Shown: positions 62,692 to 64,000 of the stretch, one piece after another
Layout of the letters: the number at the start of each line of letters is the position of its first letter
Position numbering within the stretch: the stretch's first letter is position 1
Source: Candidatus Saccharimonadota bacterium
GTDB lineage: Bacteria > Patescibacteriota > Saccharimonadia > Saccharimonadales > Saccharimonadaceae
Direction of reading: 5' to 3'
Assembly (NCBI GenBank): GCA_017552385.1
Contig: JAFZQB010000013.1
Span: forward strand, 123,779-187,778
DNA length: 64,000 nt
Notes under the pieces: model-generated
What the model saw: only the letters and a program-made list of their open reading frames with translations
Databases searched by the model: none
What the model was told of the DNA's origin: nothing
Program-made: the position numbers and the translations under genes

Positions 62692-63021
62692 CTACATGCG
62701 GATCTCTGCGTCTACACCGGCAGGGAGAGCGAGATTCTGAAGGCTCTCGATGGTCTTAGGTGTAGCGTTGGAGATATCGATGAGGCGTTTATGGACTTTC
62801 ATCTCGAAAGCTTCGCCACCAGTCTTATAGACATGCGGAGACTTCACGACGGTGAAGGTGGAACGCTTAGTTGGTAGCGGCACTGGTCCGCTTACAGTTG
62901 CACCGGTACGAATAGCGGTATCAACAATCTGCTTGGCGCTCTGGTCAATCACGCGGTGATCGTAAGCCTTGAGGCGAATGCGGATTTTGAGACCGGCATC
63001 TTTTTGTGCTTTTTCAGCCAT
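62692..63021 (-). CDS. rpsJ: 30S ribosomal protein S10
   Basis: S10 of the 30S head (also the NusE antitermination factor), 109 residues. Motifs: [40 protein letters not shown] and [12 protein letters not shown]. It stands alone between a FISUMP gene and the Mur operon with its own promoter and terminator, so it is detached from the usual S10 operon. The leader of about 65 bases contains a hairpin. SD AAAGGA. Confidence 0.96.
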   Translation of the reverse strand: MAEKAQKDAGLKIRIRLKAYDHRVIDQSAKQIVDTAIRTGATVSGPVPLPTKRSTFTVVKSPHVYKTGGEAFEMKVHKRLIDISNATPKTIESLQNLALPAGVDAEIRM

Positions 63022-63034
63022 TTTGTCCTTTCTT

Positions 63035-63069
63035 TCTCCGTAACCTCGAAAGAATGGAGTTCTCGGAGA
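63035..63069 (-). promoter_or_regulatory. Hairpin in the rpsJ leader
   Basis: On the minus strand TCTCCG...CGGAGA arms close a 35-base element just before the SD. The promoter is TATAAT at 63095-63100. It may be an autoregulatory site or simply a structured leader. Confidence 0.35.
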
Positions 63070-63144
63070 TAGATGATTATTTTGATATACTTATATTATA
63101 TATCATTCTCGATTTTTAGCAAGTGCCTTATTTTAATAATTGAC

Positions 63145-64000
63145 CTAGTTAGCAAGACAACGAACCGGATAAGTGCTGTACTTGAATGGATAGGATGGCG
63201 CAGATCCTATATTATCTTGATCTACCATAGACCCCGAGCTTGAATGATTGTAATAACGTTTTACAAAGCTAATTATGTTATTACCTTCTGCTGAATTAAC
63301 GTAGTACCTACTTAGAGCAGAGGATGTCTGGATTTTACCTCCGGTCGTCTTTGTGTTCATTCCAAGTCTCACATAACTCCTCTCTGTATAAACTATTTCG
63401 TTTGTCGGATATCTAGCAAAGGAGTTGTAATTATCAGTCTCGACCTGGAAGTAACCCCATTTTGTTATCACTGTGCTGGCTAGGCTTAATAAACCATACG
63501 CTTCGCTACTACTATTGTTACCTGTTGGCAGACGCCAACCATTTGGGCAAATATCGCCAAGTACGCTATCGTTCATGCTCGTCGAGTACGTCCCATTGCC
63601 AGCGGTTGCAGAATACCAATTATAGTATACGCCATATGCTAGCCACATAGACCCTCCACTAGAATATTGAGCTGGGTCCGGATTAGGAGTGCGTAAAGGG
63701 TCGACACTTAGATTGTCGAAGGATATTTGGTCTATACACTGCGCATTAGTTGAAGAACAGCCCTTTCTCGGCGTAGAGGTACCGACTACCGCCGTTCTCT
63801 CAGTAAGGAAAGTACTAGTCGGGTTATTGGTATTGCTAGCATTAATAGCAGTATTCGCATCCGCTAAGTCTAATCTTAAGTTCTCCATCATCCAGCATTT
63901 GCCATCTGCAAACTTAGCTACAGCATAAGTGTTCCCATCACGAGTATCGGTAAGGGCAGTAACTTGATTAGTCTGCATAGAGCTACATCCACTCCAATTC
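63145..64000 (-). CDS. FISUMP-domain surface protein, C-terminal part (cut by window edge)
   Basis: The frame is open to the right edge, so the N-terminus is missing; 285 codons are visible. The start seen in-frame at MQTNQV is internal: preceding codons read NWSGCSS. FISUMP (Fibrobacter succinogenes major paralogous domain) signatures: LTDTRDGNTYAVAKFADGKCWM, ENLRLDL, YNWYSATAGNGTYS, CPNGWRLPTG and the terminal YPVRCL. Such domains occur on secreted or surface proteins; cysteines suggest disulfides. Function unknown. Confidence 0.85.
   Translation of the reverse strand, partial: NWSGCSSMQTNQVTALTDTRDGNTYAVAKFADGKCWMMENLRLDLADANTAINASNTNNPTSTFLTERTAVVGTSTPRKGCSSTNAQCIDQISFDNLSVDPLRTPNPDPAQYSSGGSMWLAYGVYYNWYSATAGNGTYSTSMNDSVLGDICPNGWRLPTGNNSSSEAYGLLSLASTVITKWGYFQVETDNYNSFARYPTNEIVYTERSYVRLGMNTKTTGGKIQTSSALSRYYVNSAEGNNIISFVKRYYNHSSSGSMVDQDNIGSAPSYPFKYSTYPVRCLAN

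Overview
This window reads as a chromosomal segment of a reduced-genome, host-dependent bacterium of the Patescibacteria (CPR), most likely Candidatus Saccharibacteria (TM7). The evidence is indirect: coding is very dense (no gene-free stretch reaches 300 bases), UGA is used as an ordinary stop (which argues against Gracilibacteria and Absconditabacteria), metabolism is salvage-type, and there are FemAB-type transferases, a FISUMP-domain surface protein and giant cysteine-rich secreted proteins. I found no tRNA, rRNA, CRISPR array, insertion sequence, prophage or replication origin.

Layout. 1-2.5 kb: an OmpR-type two-component pair (kinase cut by the window edge), an FMN split-barrel protein and two small membrane proteins of unknown role that share a duplicated promoter and leader. 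2.5-6.5 kb: an AI-2E-type permease diverging from a queuosine operon queA-tgt-queH. 6.5-19.7 kb: cysS, a DHH phosphoesterase, rmuC, an AlkD-like protein, recR-ybaB, a GT-C-like membrane protein, dnaX-dnaB, an unknown conserved gene, rlmH, rplJ-rplL behind an L10 leader, and dus. 19.8-25.9 kb: a helicase-nuclease fusion overlapping gpsA, then iscS-iscU. 26-30 kb: a five-gene pentose operon gap-rpiB-rpe-pfkB-LOG. 31-32 kb: rpsL-rpsG without fusA. 32-37 kb: a giant secreted protein and a TPR-like membrane protein. 37-45 kb: tig, an FAD oxidoreductase, tdk-tmk and a heterodimeric ABC exporter. 45-51.6 kb: a WG-repeat-like protein, ileS, then ftsZ-nrdR-thioredoxin-like. 51.7-62.6 kb: a second giant secreted protein and a five-gene envelope operon (Mur ligase, hydrolase, PLP enzyme, two FemAB transferases). 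62.7-64 kb: rpsJ and a truncated FISUMP protein.

How the genes fit together. Several units suit a cell living on host metabolites: thymidine salvage (tdk-tmk), ribose 5-phosphate release and pentose interconversion (LOG, RpiB, Rpe, PfkB, GAPDH), and queuosine completion from an imported or elsewhere-made base. The host-facing part is the two giant paralogous proteins, which share an N-terminal domain, cysteine-containing repeats and an identical C-terminal KLPPRY, together with the envelope operon.

The least expected sequence-level signal is promoter grammar. At least thirteen genes start exactly 6 to 8 bases after a TATAAT-like hexamer, mostly an extended -10 (TGnTATAAT), and have no Shine-Dalgarno, so they look leaderless. 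Two further genes (the first giant surface protein and the FAD oxidoreductase) have tiny leaderless ORFs that end on the main start codon. Three proteins (RecR, DnaX, NrdR) have lost the zinc modules that normally define their families.

All function calls rest on motif reading by eye; no database search was run.
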